A DNA stretch of 64,000 nt from Xylaria sp. FL1777 (taxonomy: Eukaryota; Ascomycota; Sordariomycetes; Xylariales; Xylariaceae), in assembly GCA_022578965.1 (NCBI GenBank), contig MU400585.1, positions 1 to 64,000 on the forward strand, written 5' to 3'. Below are positions 48,804 to 61,507 of this stretch, piece after piece. Each line of letters opens with the position of its first letter. Position 1 is the first letter of the stretch. The position numbers were made by a program, and so were the translations under genes. A model generated the notes under the pieces. It worked only from the letters and a program-made list of their open reading frames with translations, ran no database searches and was not told where the DNA came from.

Positions 48804-49259
48804 ATAACTAAGCAAAGCAAAAAAGCTTGCTTGTTAGCTTATATAATAAGCAAGCTTTAGTAAAAATAAGCTAGCTAATGTTTTTTTGCTGCTTGCTAAA
48901 ATAAATAAGCTATTATTGTTAACTTTTAAAAAAAAGTTAGCATAAACTTTAATAAATTTAAATAATTTAAAAAAAACTAATATAAATTAAGCTACTAATA
49001 TAATTAAACAAAAACAGTTTTTAAGCAGTAATAAACATAACAGCAATTTTTAAATTACTAAAAACTTAAGCAAGCTAAATAAAAGCATTGCTAACTTATT
49101 TATAGCAGCTTAAAACAAAACTTGCGCTTTGTTTAAAACTAATGCTGCTTTTTTTTGTTATGCGTTATATTTTCTTACTTTTTAAACTTTTAAATTGTTT
49201 ATGTGTTTTGAATTATGTTAGAAATTTAATTTTGTACGCTTATTTATAGCTAACTAAAG

Positions 49260-49441
49260 CGCTTAAAATTATAAAGTATATAATTAGCCCTTTTTAGAAA
49301 AATTAACCGTATTAAGCTACTGCGTTTTTCTTTTTCCTTTGTTTTTGATCTTTTATTATTGTTCTACTTCGTTTTATTTATTACAACGTTAACGTAAGCT
49401 TTTCTTTTTCATTACTTCGTAATGCAAAAAACCTTCGGCTA
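49260..49441 (+). other. X 3' terminal region with hairpin
   Basis: This is GC-richer sequence with little mutation. It ends in the perfect 6-bp stem hairpin CATTAC-TTC-GTAATG (49410-49424), then 14 nt, then CTA at the junction. Hairpin plus short spacer plus CT-type end is the layout of Helitron 3' ends. The exact CTRR is not present. Confidence 0.6.
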
Positions 49442-49461
49442 TATATAACAGGTCTATTACA
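49442..49461 (+). repeat. R2 3' LTR, last 20 bp
   Basis: TATATAACAGGTCTATTACA corresponds to the last 20 bp of the R LTR and shows a less mutated form of that end (AACAGGTCT against AATAAGTTT). It is followed by the ATAAA duplication. Confidence 0.9.
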
Positions 49462-51654
49462 ATAAACTTAGTAAATTTATTTATAATAATAAAAATAGCA
49501 TTAACTGGTTTTTTTTTATAAAAAGTTTTTAGTAAACCTATAATAAAATCTATAAATAGCTTTTGCATAAATTTATTAAGTATTAATAAAACGTTAAGTT
49601 TATTATATTTTTAGTAATGTTTTGCTTTAGTTTTAAAGCAAATTATATAGCTTTATACGTATTTTTTAACATTTAGTTTTATATTGCTTTAGTAAAACTT
49701 TTGTTATAATAATTTTAAAGTGCAGCTTTAGCTAAAATATTAAGTTAAAAAATCATTATAGTATAGCTTAATAAGTTAAAAATATATAGCTTTTTTAAAA
49801 AAAATATAGATTTTATTTTTATAGCAAACTAAGAATTTTTTTATTAATTATTAAAAATTTATAAGCTTTTTTGCTTTTAATTGTTTTATAATTGTGTAGC
49901 ATTTAAGGTTTTTTTTTTAAACTTTCTAAATAAGGTTTTTTAGCTTTTTAAAAGCCTTTAGATCTTTTAATTTTTTTAAGCTTACAGCTATTTATATATA
50001 TAAACGCATAATTGCTTAAATAAAAAAAGCTTTTTTAGCAAATATAGCTTTAAAGTATAAAGCTTTAGCTTAAATATTAAAGTATAAATTAAAAACTTTA
50101 ACTTGCTATACTATTGCAACTTTTTTTTTTAATGTTAAAAAAATATTAATATTATTAAGTAAAACAGCTATATAATTAAAATAACACAAAAAAAAATTAG
50201 TTTTATTTTTTTTGCTTATTTAATATTTAATAATAAAGTTAAAAAAAGCTAATAATAAATATTAATAAGTTTGCTTTTTATTAAGCTTTAGCGTTTTTAT
50301 AAATGCTTAAAAGTTAATATAATTAGTTAATATTTTAACTAATAAATTATTTCTTTATAAATAATGCTATTAATGCTTAAAATAATTTATTATTGCAAGT
50401 ATTTTTTAGTTAAGCGTATTATACTATATTTTTTCTTTAGATAACTTTTAAAAATAAAACGTAATTAATTTAAAAATGCCTTAATTATTTTGCTAGAATA
50501 AATTTTTTATAAAAGCTACTTTAAAAAAATCGGTTTTTAGCAATATTTATTTTTTAGGATTAAAATGTGTAAAAAAAATGGCTTGCTTAAATGTATTTTA
50601 AAAGTTTTTAAAAGCTTTTTTTTTAAAACTATTTAAAAAGATTTAACTTTTTTTTGTTTTTATTATGTTTTTTGTTAAATACTTAAACAAAGGTGCAGCA
50701 ATATAAAAATACCTATTTATAAAATAGCAATAAAAATTATAAAACTTTAAAAATTATTATAGCGCTTAATAAATATTTAATATAAGCTATTATTAAATAA
50801 TGTTTATATATAAAAAGTTTATTTTAATTTTTTAGCTAAAAATAATATAATTTAAAAATTTAATTTTTTTTTAATAAAATTAGCACTTAAATAGCTTAAT
50901 ATATAGTTTTGCTTTTTGTAGCTTTTTAATAACGTTTTAAACATATTTCGTATAAAAATCTTTATTTAAAAAAAAAATAAGCATATTATTAAAATATATA
51001 ATACAAAATATATTTATTATATTATTAAGTGCTTTTTATATATAACTTTAAAAAGTAGCAAAAACATTTAATAAACTTATAAGCATAACTAGAAATTTAT
51101 AGTAGCTATAGCATATATAAAACGCTGTTTTTTATTTATTTTTTCTTTAAATATATAAGTAATAATAAGCGTTTTTAAAGTTAATTTTGCTAAAGATTTT
51201 AGCTTTTAAAATTTTATTAAGCAGCTTTAAAATAAATAGTAAAGTATATTAATTTTTATATATAACTTAATTAAGTTTTTTATAGTTTATATATAAACAT
51301 AAGCTTTTATTTTTTTTAAGTATAAAAAAAATTAAAGCGCTAATAAAGCTAGTAAACTTTTTAATCTTTTTTGTTTTTAGCATTTTATTAAGCTATTTTT
51401 GTAGTTTTTTTAGCTTATTTTAAGCTAATAAATATATAAAAAAATAAAATATAATTATGTTTTTTTTTAGTTTAATAGCAAAGTTTTTTTGCTTTAATTA
51501 TAGTAATATGTTTGCTTTACTAATATTAAAAAACTTAAATAAATTATAAAACTTTTTTAGAATTATTATAAAATTAAAATAATTAAAGCTTTTTTTTAAC
51601 TTTTTAAGCTATATAAATTTAAATAGTTAAATAATAGTATAATAGCAAGCTTAG
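49462..51654 (-). mobile_element. E3 fragment 2: minus-strand E-family pol (RT to RNase H/integrase)
   Basis: The reverse complement matches E1 40688 to about 42880 along its whole length, covering the protease/RT junction, RT and RNase H. Together with 5415-6393 it forms one E copy covering E1-equivalent 40688-43853. The first five bases (ATAAA) are the right target duplication of R2. The last five (CTTAG, 51650-51654) should be the left duplication of R3. Confidence 0.9.
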
Positions 51655-52148
51655 TGTTATAAAATTGGCACAAAAGTAGCCTTTAAAGCGGCTTAATGCC
51701 TTTATATATATTTTGCACCTTTTTTTTTGCTAGCTAAAGCTAAAGTTACGTAATAACTTACTTAGCTTACTAGGCTTACAGTAATTTAAAGCTTACTAAG
51801 CTTACGGTAATTTAAAGCTTACTAAGCTTATAATAATTTAGTGCTTATTAAACTTGCAGTAATTTAAAAAAAGTTACTACTTTTTTTATTTTTCTTTTGT
51901 TTATATAATTATGTACTTTTTATATTTAGTTATTTACTTAGTTTTAGTTTTTTAGCTATTAGTTTTTTATAACTACTAAGCATTAATATATTTATTACTT
52001 TTAATTCTTTAAAACCTTTATTAATGCATAATAATAAAAGTACCTTAAAAACTTTCTTAACAAACTATTATTAAAAATCCTATTATTACTTATAAATCAA
52101 AACTTTAAAAGCAAACCTGTTATATTAATATATAATAAATCTATTATA
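51655..52148 (+). repeat. R3 5' LTR (494 bp)
   Basis: It starts TGTTATAAAATTGGCACAAA, probably the least changed start of the four copies, and ends CTATTATA. The 26-bp array lies at 51763-51866. Confidence 0.92.
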
Positions 52149-53839
52149 TTTTAATAGTTCTTTAATTAATAAAACTTAATATATAAAAACAAATATTAGT
52201 ATAAAAAGTTAAATAATAAACAATTTATAAAATAAACTTTTAAAAGTATATTAAAGAAATATTTAAAAAATAAAAATGCTAAATAGCATTACGTAAATAA
52301 ACTTTACTTAATAACTAATAAAACTAAATTTAAGTTATATTATTAAAAACAAAAAGTTAAAAATTAAGTTTAAAGATTTTAAAGACTTTTAAAACTAATA
52401 ATATACTAAAACAATAAACTTTAATACTTTTACTAGTTATTTTTATTAAAAAAAAAGCAGTAATAAAAAAAAAAAAGTTAAGCAGTAATAATAAAAAAGA
52501 ACTAATATTAACGTTAGTGCTATAAAATAAACTAGTTGCTTTAACTTAAAAAATAGCTTAAATACTAAACGTTATAACTTTTAAACTAGCGTAAACATTA
52601 GCTATAGTAATTAAAGCAGTAATAATAACTATTATTATAACAATAAATTAAAGTTTTAAATAAGTAATTATGCTATAATTAATGCTAATATTACTACTAG
52701 TAAACTTAACGTTTACTTTTATTACTATTATACTTAAAGTAATAACTTAAAATAAAAAACCTAACTTTTTACTATTATTACTATTATTACTATTAAAATT
52801 ATTTATAATGTTAAAAATATTAAACATTAAAAGTTTTAAACTTATTGCTTTAAAGCTTTATAATAAATCTATAAATATAAAAGCCTTTTTAATTTATGCT
52901 AAACTTTATTTAAAATAGCACTTTATTATTATTATAAAAAAAAATCAGAAAATAATAACTATTTTATAATTTTTGTTAAAAAAAGTACTAAAATAGTTTT
53001 AACTTATTTTAAAGAATTTTTTAAAAGCTAACAAGTTAACTAACTTTAAGCTAAAAATAAAAAAGATTTTTAAAAATTACGTTAAGTTTAAAAATTAAAT
53101 AAAAATACTATTTAAAAATATTTAAAAAGCAAAACACGCAAAAAAAGCACTTTATTGCTTAAAACAAATAAAAGCAGCAATAAATTATGCTATAAAGTTT
53201 AAACAATTAATAGTAATCTTAAAATTGCTTAAGCTTATATTATTTTACTTATTTTATAATAAACTTAAAACTTAAGTTTAAAACAAACTATATAAAATAA
53301 ATAAACTAGCAAAAATTAATATATATATTAATATAACTATTATAATTAATTAATAATTATTTAATTAGTACTTTAAAACTAAAAGAACTAAAAAAAACAA
53401 AAAAAAAAATACTTAAAAAAGTATTAAACAAAAATTTAAGCAAATTAATAAAGTCCAAAAACAATAATTTTAAAATATATTTAAAGTTAAATGTTATAAC
53501 TATAAAAAGAAAAAACGCTTTTAAAAATAATGCTAATCTAAAAAAAAAAACAAAAAAAAAAGCTATAAAAAAGGAAAGATTTTTTAACTTAAAAAAAAAG
53601 TACAAGTTATAAAAGTTTAAAATAATAAAAAACAATAAAGCAATTTAAAAAATACGTTTTTAAAGCAAAAATATAAAATTGTTGTTTTAAGTTAAAATAA
53701 AAGTGCTATATTAAATAAATCTAAATGTTTTATTTATATAAGTTAAAATAAACAAGCATATAAATATTATTTAAAAGCTTTATAGTTATTAAAACAAATT
53801 GCAAAAAAATATATTTACTATATAAACAATTAAAGTTAT
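52149..53839 (+). pseudogene. R3 gag region (dead), cut by E2
   Basis: It aligns with R2 6888-8571. The lysine-rich plus-strand trace with its open antisense shadow is at 53357-53635. The element is cut after TTAAAGTTAT by E2, and the gag/pol sequence resumes at 61705. No motif beyond those of R2. Confidence 0.55.
53835..53839. repeat. Left 5-bp target duplication of E2 (GTTAT)
   Basis: GTTAT is found again at 61700-61704. The unoccupied R2 sequence (near 8569) reads AAAGTTATTTAATA with one copy. Confidence 0.9.
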
Positions 53840-54032
53840 TATTATAACTAAGCTACTTAAGTACTTTAGTATATATTACAAGTTATATGTATATATAGAA
53901 TATTTTTTTTATACTTATTTTATAAGAGTTTTTTTCTTTTTTTAAGCTTTAGTTTTGTTAAATATTTATTATAAAACTAAAAATATATTAACTATTATAT
54001 TTAACCTTTAATGCTTTATACTTTTTGTAATA
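53840..54032 (+). repeat. E2 5' LTR (193 bp)
   Basis: It starts TATTATAACTAAGC (TG mutated to TA) and ends TTTTTGTAATA. Its partner is 61508-61699. Confidence 0.92.
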
Positions 54033-55910
54033 ATTTTAAAGCTTTTTAAGATAAAGTTATTTATAATACTTTGTTATACTATAAAATAGCTAAATACCGA
54101 TTAACTATATAAGCTAGTGCTATTTTTAATAGCCTTTTTTTAAAACAAACTTTAATAATAAACTAAGAATAAACTTAACATAAATTATCTTTAGAACTAA
54201 GCTTAAGCAAATAATAATTATTTAGTGCTTTAAATATTAATACTTAACTGTTATAAATACAAATTGTATAGCTTTTAGCTAAAATTAAAAAGCTAAAGCA
54301 GCAAGTTATGCAGCAAAAAAATAAAAGCAAACAAGTTGCTTTAAAATTAAAAATAGCTTATATTACTTTTACTTTATAATTAAATAAACAAAAAAACTAA
54401 AAAACAATATTTTTAAAAAAACAAAAAAACCTTTTAAACTTTAAAAAATAATTTTATAACTTAAGTTAAAAATAAAAACATAAAAATTTTAGTAATAATA
54501 ATAACTTTTTATTTTCTAGCTTTAATAAAAAGCATAATTAAGGAAAACTTAAATATTAATTATATTAAAATTGCTTATATTACTATTAGTGCTATTTATT
54601 TAAAAATGCTAATTTTAGCTAATTATTAAAGTTTAACTATAACTTTTTTAGCATAAAATTTACTTATTAATGCTAGCTAAAGTAAATAAAAAAACTTTAA
54701 ATTATTTTTAAAAAAGCTAATCGGAAATTTTATTGCAATAAAAACAAGATTTTATATGCGTATAGCAACATAAATTAAAACTATAAAAATGCTTATTAAT
54801 TAGTATTGCAAAAGTTATTAACTTTAAAAAAAAAACAATTTAGAACTAATTAAAAAGTATTTTTAAACTAAACTAAAACTTTGTTTAAGCAGTTTGTTTT
54901 TTTATAAGCTAATATAAGCGTATAATTAAAACAAACAAATTAATAAGCTAACTAAAACTTAAAACTATTTAATTAATACTTTATTAGCATTAAACTTTAA
55001 AATGTTTACTAAAACAAAAGCAAAAAAGCTTTATTATATTACTAAAAACTAGGTATACTACTTTAGCAAAAGCTAATAAACTATTATAACTTATTGCTAA
55101 TTATATAAGCTAATATAATTAATGCTATATAATAACGCTAAAAACTAATAATTAAGAAATAATGCTTAAACTACAGTAAAAAAAAACTAAAGTTAAATAT
55201 TACTTAAATTACTAGTAAATTAACTTTAAATATTAAGCAAAACTAAACTAATAATTAATATATTAATATTAGCTATAAAAATAATAATATTAGTTTTAAT
55301 AGTTAGAACTATTTTTGTAAAAGCAATAATTATAATAATAGCTATAATAATAATAACTAAAAATTTTATAAAGGCAATAATAGCTATAAAAGCTAAAACT
55401 AATACTATAAAAGCAATAATAATAAAAGTTATAACTAATACTAAAACTAAAAATATATAAATAACTAAAGTAATAATAATAATATTTATACTTTAAAAAA
55501 CTATTATATTTTTAGAACTTTTTTAAATTAACTTTAAAATAATAATAAAAGTAATTTAAATTTAAACTTTTATAAAAATTTTATTTACTATAACTATAAA
55601 TAACTTAGCTATATTACTTTTAATTGCTTTTAGCTTAAAAGTAATAATAATAATAGTAATAATAAAAATAATAGATTTAGTAGCTATATTAGCTATAATA
55701 GTAATATTACTTAAAAATAAACTATTTAAAAAATCTAAATAAATAAAAACTAAAATATAAATAAAAAAGATTAAAAATAGCAATTAAAGTTTTATATATT
55801 TTTTTTATAAAAGCTATAATACTACAACTTAAAAAACAAGTAGTAAGCTTAGTACTAATTATATTAGCTATAAGTTTTAAGCTAAAATTATTATTTTATA
55901 TATTTATTTT
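54033..55910 (+). pseudogene. E2 gag region (dead)
   Basis: It is collinear with E1 38372-40250, including the same AATAATAA-rich low-complexity section (about 55250-55700). An open frame on the opposite strand at 55562-55783 is the shadow of this low-complexity coding. No zinc knuckle found. Confidence 0.5.
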
Positions 55911-58900
55911 ATGCTGTTTTTATACTTTTTATACTATTTATTTTGTTAATTTTATAAAACTATTTATTAAAACTTATGTTAATTTTAATTTATGTGCTAA
56001 ATATAACTATATTAGTTTTACTTTTGCTTTTTATTATAAATTGCAGCAAGCATTTTTTTGTATATTTGCATTATAGCATGCTACTAAAAGTAGATTTTTT
56101 ACTTATAAAACTTATTAAATTATTTGTAAATTAATTAATAATTGCAGTATTACTTGCAAAATTAAGCGTATATATATAACTATTAACTATAATTATTGCT
56201 TTAAAAGCAGCTTTTTTTTACTATTTTAAACTACTTTAAAAAATAAAAAAATTATATTAAATTTAAGCATTAATTAATAGTTTTTTAAATTATGCTATTT
56301 TTAAATAAAAATATTTAGCTTAATTAAGTTTACAAAGGCTTACTAAAACTAAGCTTGCTACTACATTATTATTTAATTATTTGAATTTATATAGCTTAAA
56401 AAGTTAAAAAAAAGCTTTAATTACTTTAATTTTATAGCAATTTTAAAAAAGTTTTATAATTTATTTAAGTTTTTTAATATTAGCAAAGCAAACATATTAC
56501 TACAATTAAAGCAAAAAAACCGTGCTATTAAGCTAAAAAAAAACGCAGTTATACTTTATTTTTTTATATATTTATTAGCTTAAAATAAGCTAAAAGAACT
56601 ATAAAAATAGCTTAATAAAATATTAAAAGCAAAAAAAATTAAAAAGTTTATTAGTTTTATTAATGCTTTAATTTTTTTTATACTTAAAAAAAATAAAAGC
56701 TTACGTTTATATATAAACTATAAAAAATTTAATTAAGTTATACGCAAAAATTAATATATTTTATTACTTATTTTAAAGCTGCTTAATAAAATTTTAAAAG
56801 CTAAAATTTTTAGTAAAATTAACTTTAAAAATGCTTATTATTGCTTATATATTCGGAAAAAAAATAAGTAAAAAACAGCATTTTATATATGTTATAACTA
56901 CTATAAATTTCTAGTTATGCTTATAAATTTATTAAATATTTTTGCTACTTTTTAAAGTTATATATAAAAAGCACTTAATAATATAATAAATATATTTTGC
57001 ATTGCATATTTTAATAATGTGCTTATTTTTTTTTTAAATAAAAATTTTTATATAAAACATGTTTAAAATATTATTAAAAAGCTATAAAAAGCAAAACTAT
57101 ATGTTAAGCTATTTAAGTGCTAATTTTATTAAAAAAAGATTAAATTTTTAAGTTATATTATTTTTAGCTAAAAAATTAAAATAAACTTTTTACGTATAAA
57201 TATTATTTAGTAATAATTTATATTAAATATTTATTAAGCGTTATAACAATTTTTAAGGTTTTATAACTTTTATTGCTGTTTTATAAATAAGTATTTTTAT
57301 ATTGCTACGCTTTTGTTTAAGTATTTAAAAAAAAACGTAATAAAAACAAAAAAAGGTTAAATTTTTTTAGATAGTTTTAAAAGAAAGGCTTTTAAAAACC
57401 TTTAAAATATATTTAAGCAAGCTATTTTTTTTATACATTTTAACTTTAAAAAACAAATATTACTAAAAATTAATTTTTTTAAGGTAGCTTTTGCAAAAAA
57501 TTTATTTTAGCAAAATAATTAAAGCATTTTTAAATTAGTTATGTTTTATTTTTAAAAGCTATCTAAAAAAAAAATATAGTATAATACGTTTAACTAAAAA
57601 ATATTTATAATAGTAAATTGCTTTAAGCATTAGTAGCATTATTTATAAAAAAGCAATTTATTAGTTAAAGTATTAATTAATTATATTAATTTTTAAGCGT
57701 TTATAAAAACGTTAAAGCTTAATAAAAAGCAAGCTTATTAGTATTTATTATTAGCTTTTTTTAACTTTATTATTAAATATTAAGTAAGCAAAAAAAACAG
57801 AGCTAATTTTTTTTTGCGCTATTTTAATTATATAGCTATTTTGCTTAGTAATATTAACATTTTTTTAACGTTAAAAAAAAAAGTTGCAATAGCATAACAA
57901 ATTAAAGTTTTTAATTTATATTTTAGTACTTAAGCTAAAGCTTTATACTTTAAAGTTATACTTATTAAAAAAGCTTTTTTTATTTAAGTAATTATATGTT
58001 TGTATATATAAATAACTATAGGCTTAAAAAAATTAAAAAATCTAAAAGCTTTTAAAAAACTAAAAAACTTTATTTAAAAAGTTCAAAAAAAAAACCTTAA
58101 ATGTTATATAATTATAAAACAATTAAAAGCAAAAAAGCCTATAAATTTTTAATAGTTAATAAAAAAATCTTTAGTTTGCTATAAAAACAAAATTTATATT
58201 TTTTCTAAAAAAGCTATATATTTTTAATTTATTAAGTTATATTATAATAATTTTTTAACTAAACATTTTAATTAAAGCTGCACTTTAAAACTACTATAAC
58301 AAAAGTTTTATTAAAACAATATAAAACTAAATATTAAAAAGTATATATAAAGCTATATAATTTGCTTTAAAACTAAAGCAAAATATTACTAAAAATATAG
58401 TAAACTTAATATTTTATTAATACTTAATAAACTTATATAAAAGCTATTTATAAACTTTATTATAAGTTTATTAAAAACTTTTTATAAAAAAAAACTAATT
58501 AATGCTATTTTTATTATTATAAATAGATTTATTAAGCTTATATACTTATTTTTAGTTAATACTACTATAACTTTAGTTAAGCTAGCAGTTTTATTTTATT
58601 ATAAAATTAAATATATTTATAGTAGCTTAAAAAGCATTGTTTTTAATAAAAGCTTTATTTTTATTAGCTAATTTTAGTTTAATTTATATTATTACTTAAA
58701 AGTTAAACAAAAGCTTTTAATAATATTTTACTTTAAAACTAATAAACAAACAAAACAAATAAACTAAGTAATTAAAAGTTATTTTAAATGCTTTATAAAT
58801 AATAAACAAACTAATTAGCTTTAACTTTTATTTTAAGCTTTTTTTGCTATAAATTTTGCTATTAATTTTATAACTAAATAATTATTTTTTAAAGCTTTAT

Positions 58901-59610
58901 ATAGTTATATGCTAAAATTCTGTTTGTTTATTAAAAATAACTTTATATTAAAAGAAATTTTAGCTATATAAAAACGTTTTAATAAGTTATAAACTATTAA
59001 AAATAAAATAATAAAGCAATAATAAATTATAACTAATAAATATACAAAATATTATAATAATAAGTATAAACTTATAACTTTTAAAACTAAAAACTTAGTA
59101 ATATTATTAATAAAAAATATTAAGTTTAAAAATAAAAAGTTAGCGCTTAAGTTTATTAAACTTTTTTAAATTCTTTTTATAATTAGTTTATAAGCATATT
59201 ATATTAGTTTTTTAAAATAATATAGCTGTTTTTATTTTGTTTTTTTAATTTAGCTGCTTAAGCTTTAAAAAGCTAAACATAAGTATAGTTTGCTTATATT
59301 AAACCTTAAAAATAAGTTAAAAAAATAAAAAATTAAAAATATAATAAATAAAATAACTTATAATAAAAAAAAATATTATTTTATTAAATAAAAAAGCTAG
59401 CTAACTAAATATAATTAATAAGTACTTATTATTAATATTATAGCTTTTAAAGTAATTAAAGACTTTAAAAAGCGCTTAAATTACAAAAAAAAAACAAAGC
59501 TATTAAGCTAATAAAATAGTATTAATTTATTATTAATTTAGCTATAAACTAAAGCTTAAATATGTTATATATATTAACTAGTTATTTTTTTATTTTTAAT
59601 TGCATAATAA
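55911..59610 (+). pseudogene. E2 pol: RT, RNase H, integrase (dead)
   Basis: It matches E1 pol throughout. The RT box is again YFNN (57007-57018) followed by VLIF. The RT block runs about 56640-57260, RNase H follows from about 57450, and the integrase half runs to about 59500. Compared with E1, E2 has additional C-to-T and G-to-A changes in some places and fewer in others, as expected of copies mutated independently. Confidence 0.85.
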
Positions 59611-60401
59611 GAATTGCATTTATTGCTTTAAGTTCTAAAATACTTGCGTTTTATTAATAAGCTATATATAAAAACGCTACAAATAAGTTATAATATTTTT
59701 ATAAAAAAGCCTTAAAACATTAATTATTAAACTTTAAAACATTTTTATATTAAAAAAAGCTAATTAAATATTTTTATTTATGCTTATTAGCAATAGTTAA
59801 TATAGCTTTATATATATTTTTCTTAAAAAAAATAAAAGTAGCTTTTTAAGCTGCATATTTATAGTTTAAAACTTATATTTTAAGTATAGTTAAATAAGCA
59901 TACTGCTAGCATTAAAAATAGTTTTAATTTTATTAAAAAACTTTATAAAATTAGTTTAAATAAAGCTACTTATAGCGTTTATATAAAAAAGTTTAATAGC
60001 TTAGCAAGCTAAAAATTTACGTTTTATTATTAAGTGCTTATATTTAGTATAATGTTTTTATATTGCTAATTATTAGCTAAACTTTATACAAAATAAAAAT
60101 AAAACTATTTATTTTTATGTTGTTAATTTTGCTAATTAATTAAAATTAAGCTTTATAAGTTAACAAAAAACGTAAAAATGCTTTTAAGAAGCAAAACTAT
60201 ATAGCTACAAAGTTAATATAATAATTGTTTAAAGTTTTCTAAATAATAGCATAATTTTTATTTATAACAATTTTTTTATAGTTGTTTTTTTAAAAAACAA
60301 AAAAATAAATAAACTAGTTTAATAATTTCTAAATATATATTGCATTAAAATATAATATAATAAATAGCTAATTTATTAATAAAATTAATTTAAAATAAAT
60401 A

Positions 60402-60781
60402 TAAATTAACTTATAAGCTTGCATAAAGTATAGCTGTTTATATAGCTTATATAAGCTATTACTTTTAAGTTTTTAAATTTACAAACTATATTTAAAAGTA
60501 AGCTATTTTTTAGCTAAAATGCTTTTTTAAAACGCCTAAAATAAAGCTAACATACTAATAAACTATTTAAAATTATTGCTTTTTTAATAGTTTTATATTT
60601 TTTGTTTTTAGCTTTAGTAATTTGCTTGCAAAGTTTGCAAACAAAAATTATTATAAAAACAAGCTAACGTTTAGCTAGCGTTAAAACTTTAATATTTATA
60701 TTAAAATTAAACTTATTTTTTGCGTTATTTATATTAAAATTGCGTAAAATAGCATTTAGATCTTTATTTAGATTTATAAAG
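60402..60781 (-). pseudogene. E2 antisense candidate frame
   Basis: This is the counterpart of 44743-45122 in E1. Retention of the same antisense low-stop frame in both copies shows common ancestry. Because both come from one family this is not independent proof of coding. Further upstream on this strand, 61094-61366 is open with an ATG but mostly hydrophobic and poly-Phe. I take that as the shadow of the adjacent A-rich tract. Confidence 0.33.
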
Positions 60782-61507
60782 TCTAAATTATTTTTATTTT
60801 TATTTTTATTTTTTTTTTTTTAACCTATAAAAAGCTTAATAGTATTTATATTTTTATTAAAATTAAAGCTATTTCGAAAAAAAAGCAAACTGCTAAAACT
60901 TTTATTTTTATTACTAAAGTTATTAAACTTTTAGCAAAAAGGTTTATTAAAGTTTTGTTTTATAGTAAAATTAAATTTATTTTTAAATAAATTTAAGCAT
61001 AAAGCAAGTTACAATAATTTTTTGCGTTTACGTTTATAACTATAGCTTTAACTATAACTATGTTTATGTATATTACTTTTAATTACTGCAGGTTTAAGCA
61101 GCATAATTATAATATAAATAATAATTAAAAAAAAAGCGAAAAAAATATAAAATAAGTATGAAAATAGCAGTAGTAAAATGTATAGCTAAAACTAATTGTT
61201 TAGCAGCAGCTAAAAAAAGAAAAAAAAAAAAAAAAAGAAAAAAAGGAACATATAGCAATAAAAATATAAACGTAAAACTTGCTATAAATATAGCACAAAA
61301 CAAACATAATTTAACATGTAAACATAAGCATAAATACATAAGTACTTTAATTATTATATTACACAAGCATTTTATTTAATACATTATATTTATGCTTAAT
61401 TACTTTATACTACTTTATTTTATTACTTATACTTAAGATTAATTACTTTAATTAATTTTACTTGTATATAAGTTAAAAATAACTTAATTAAAAAAAAAAG
61501 AAGTAGT

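Larger units (their letters stand above)
46047..48990 (+). pseudogene. X candidate coding region, right part (repeat protein, unrecognised)
   Basis: One plus-strand frame is open apart from probable mutated Gln/Arg/Trp codons. It holds a hydrophobic first part (46050-46600), four tandem 27-residue repeats (46684-47006), then a long lysine-rich section (KKxKKKKTYSS near 47240; KASKDFKLL near 48500). A duplicated 167-bp segment (47211 and 48638) encodes nearly the same lysine-rich stretch twice. The family is unknown. The lysine-rich tail could bind DNA. It is not the helicase expected of an autonomous Helitron, as far as I can read. Confidence 0.35.
35936..49441 (+). mobile_element. X: unclassified element without target duplication, 5.6 kb without E1
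   Basis: X splits the R2 3' LTR between an A and a T without duplicating any base: 474 + 20 bp give the full 494. Its 5' end reads AATCTAAGCATACG. Its 3' end reads CCTTCGGCTA, preceded 14 nt upstream by a hairpin (49410-49424). A/T insertion without duplication, a TC near the 5' end, and a hairpin followed by CTA resemble a Helitron. But two extra A bases stand before TC, the final R of CTRR is missing, and I found no Rep or helicase motif. A near-terminal inverted GCCGAAGGTTTT word occurs at both ends (35989 and 49428). Without E1, X is 5,638 bp. Confidence 0.7.
6394..49461 (+). mobile_element. R2: full-length chromovirus split by H, a LINE and X
   Basis: This is a complete R element whose parts are 6394-9099, 23815-26926, 34064-35935 and 49442-49461. 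The rest is nested insertions. It is flanked by the 5-bp direct repeat ATAAA (6389-6393 and 49462-49466). Joining the flanks restores a continuous E sequence matching E1 around 42875-42880. The 3' LTR is cut by element X at its position 474/475. The two pieces (474 + 20) add up to exactly 494 bp. Confidence 0.92.

Noticed and set aside
35989..49439. GCCGAAGGTTTT inverted words as terminal inverted repeats of X
   Set aside because: The left word lies about 53 bp inside the end and the right word ends 2 bp from the junction, so they are not symmetric termini. No target duplication accompanies them.
61094..61379. Overlapping plus and minus ORFs at the E2 3' end
   Set aside because: Both are produced by the A-rich tract (poly-Lys on one strand, poly-Phe on the other). 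The matching E1 region is disrupted by the 41-A run.
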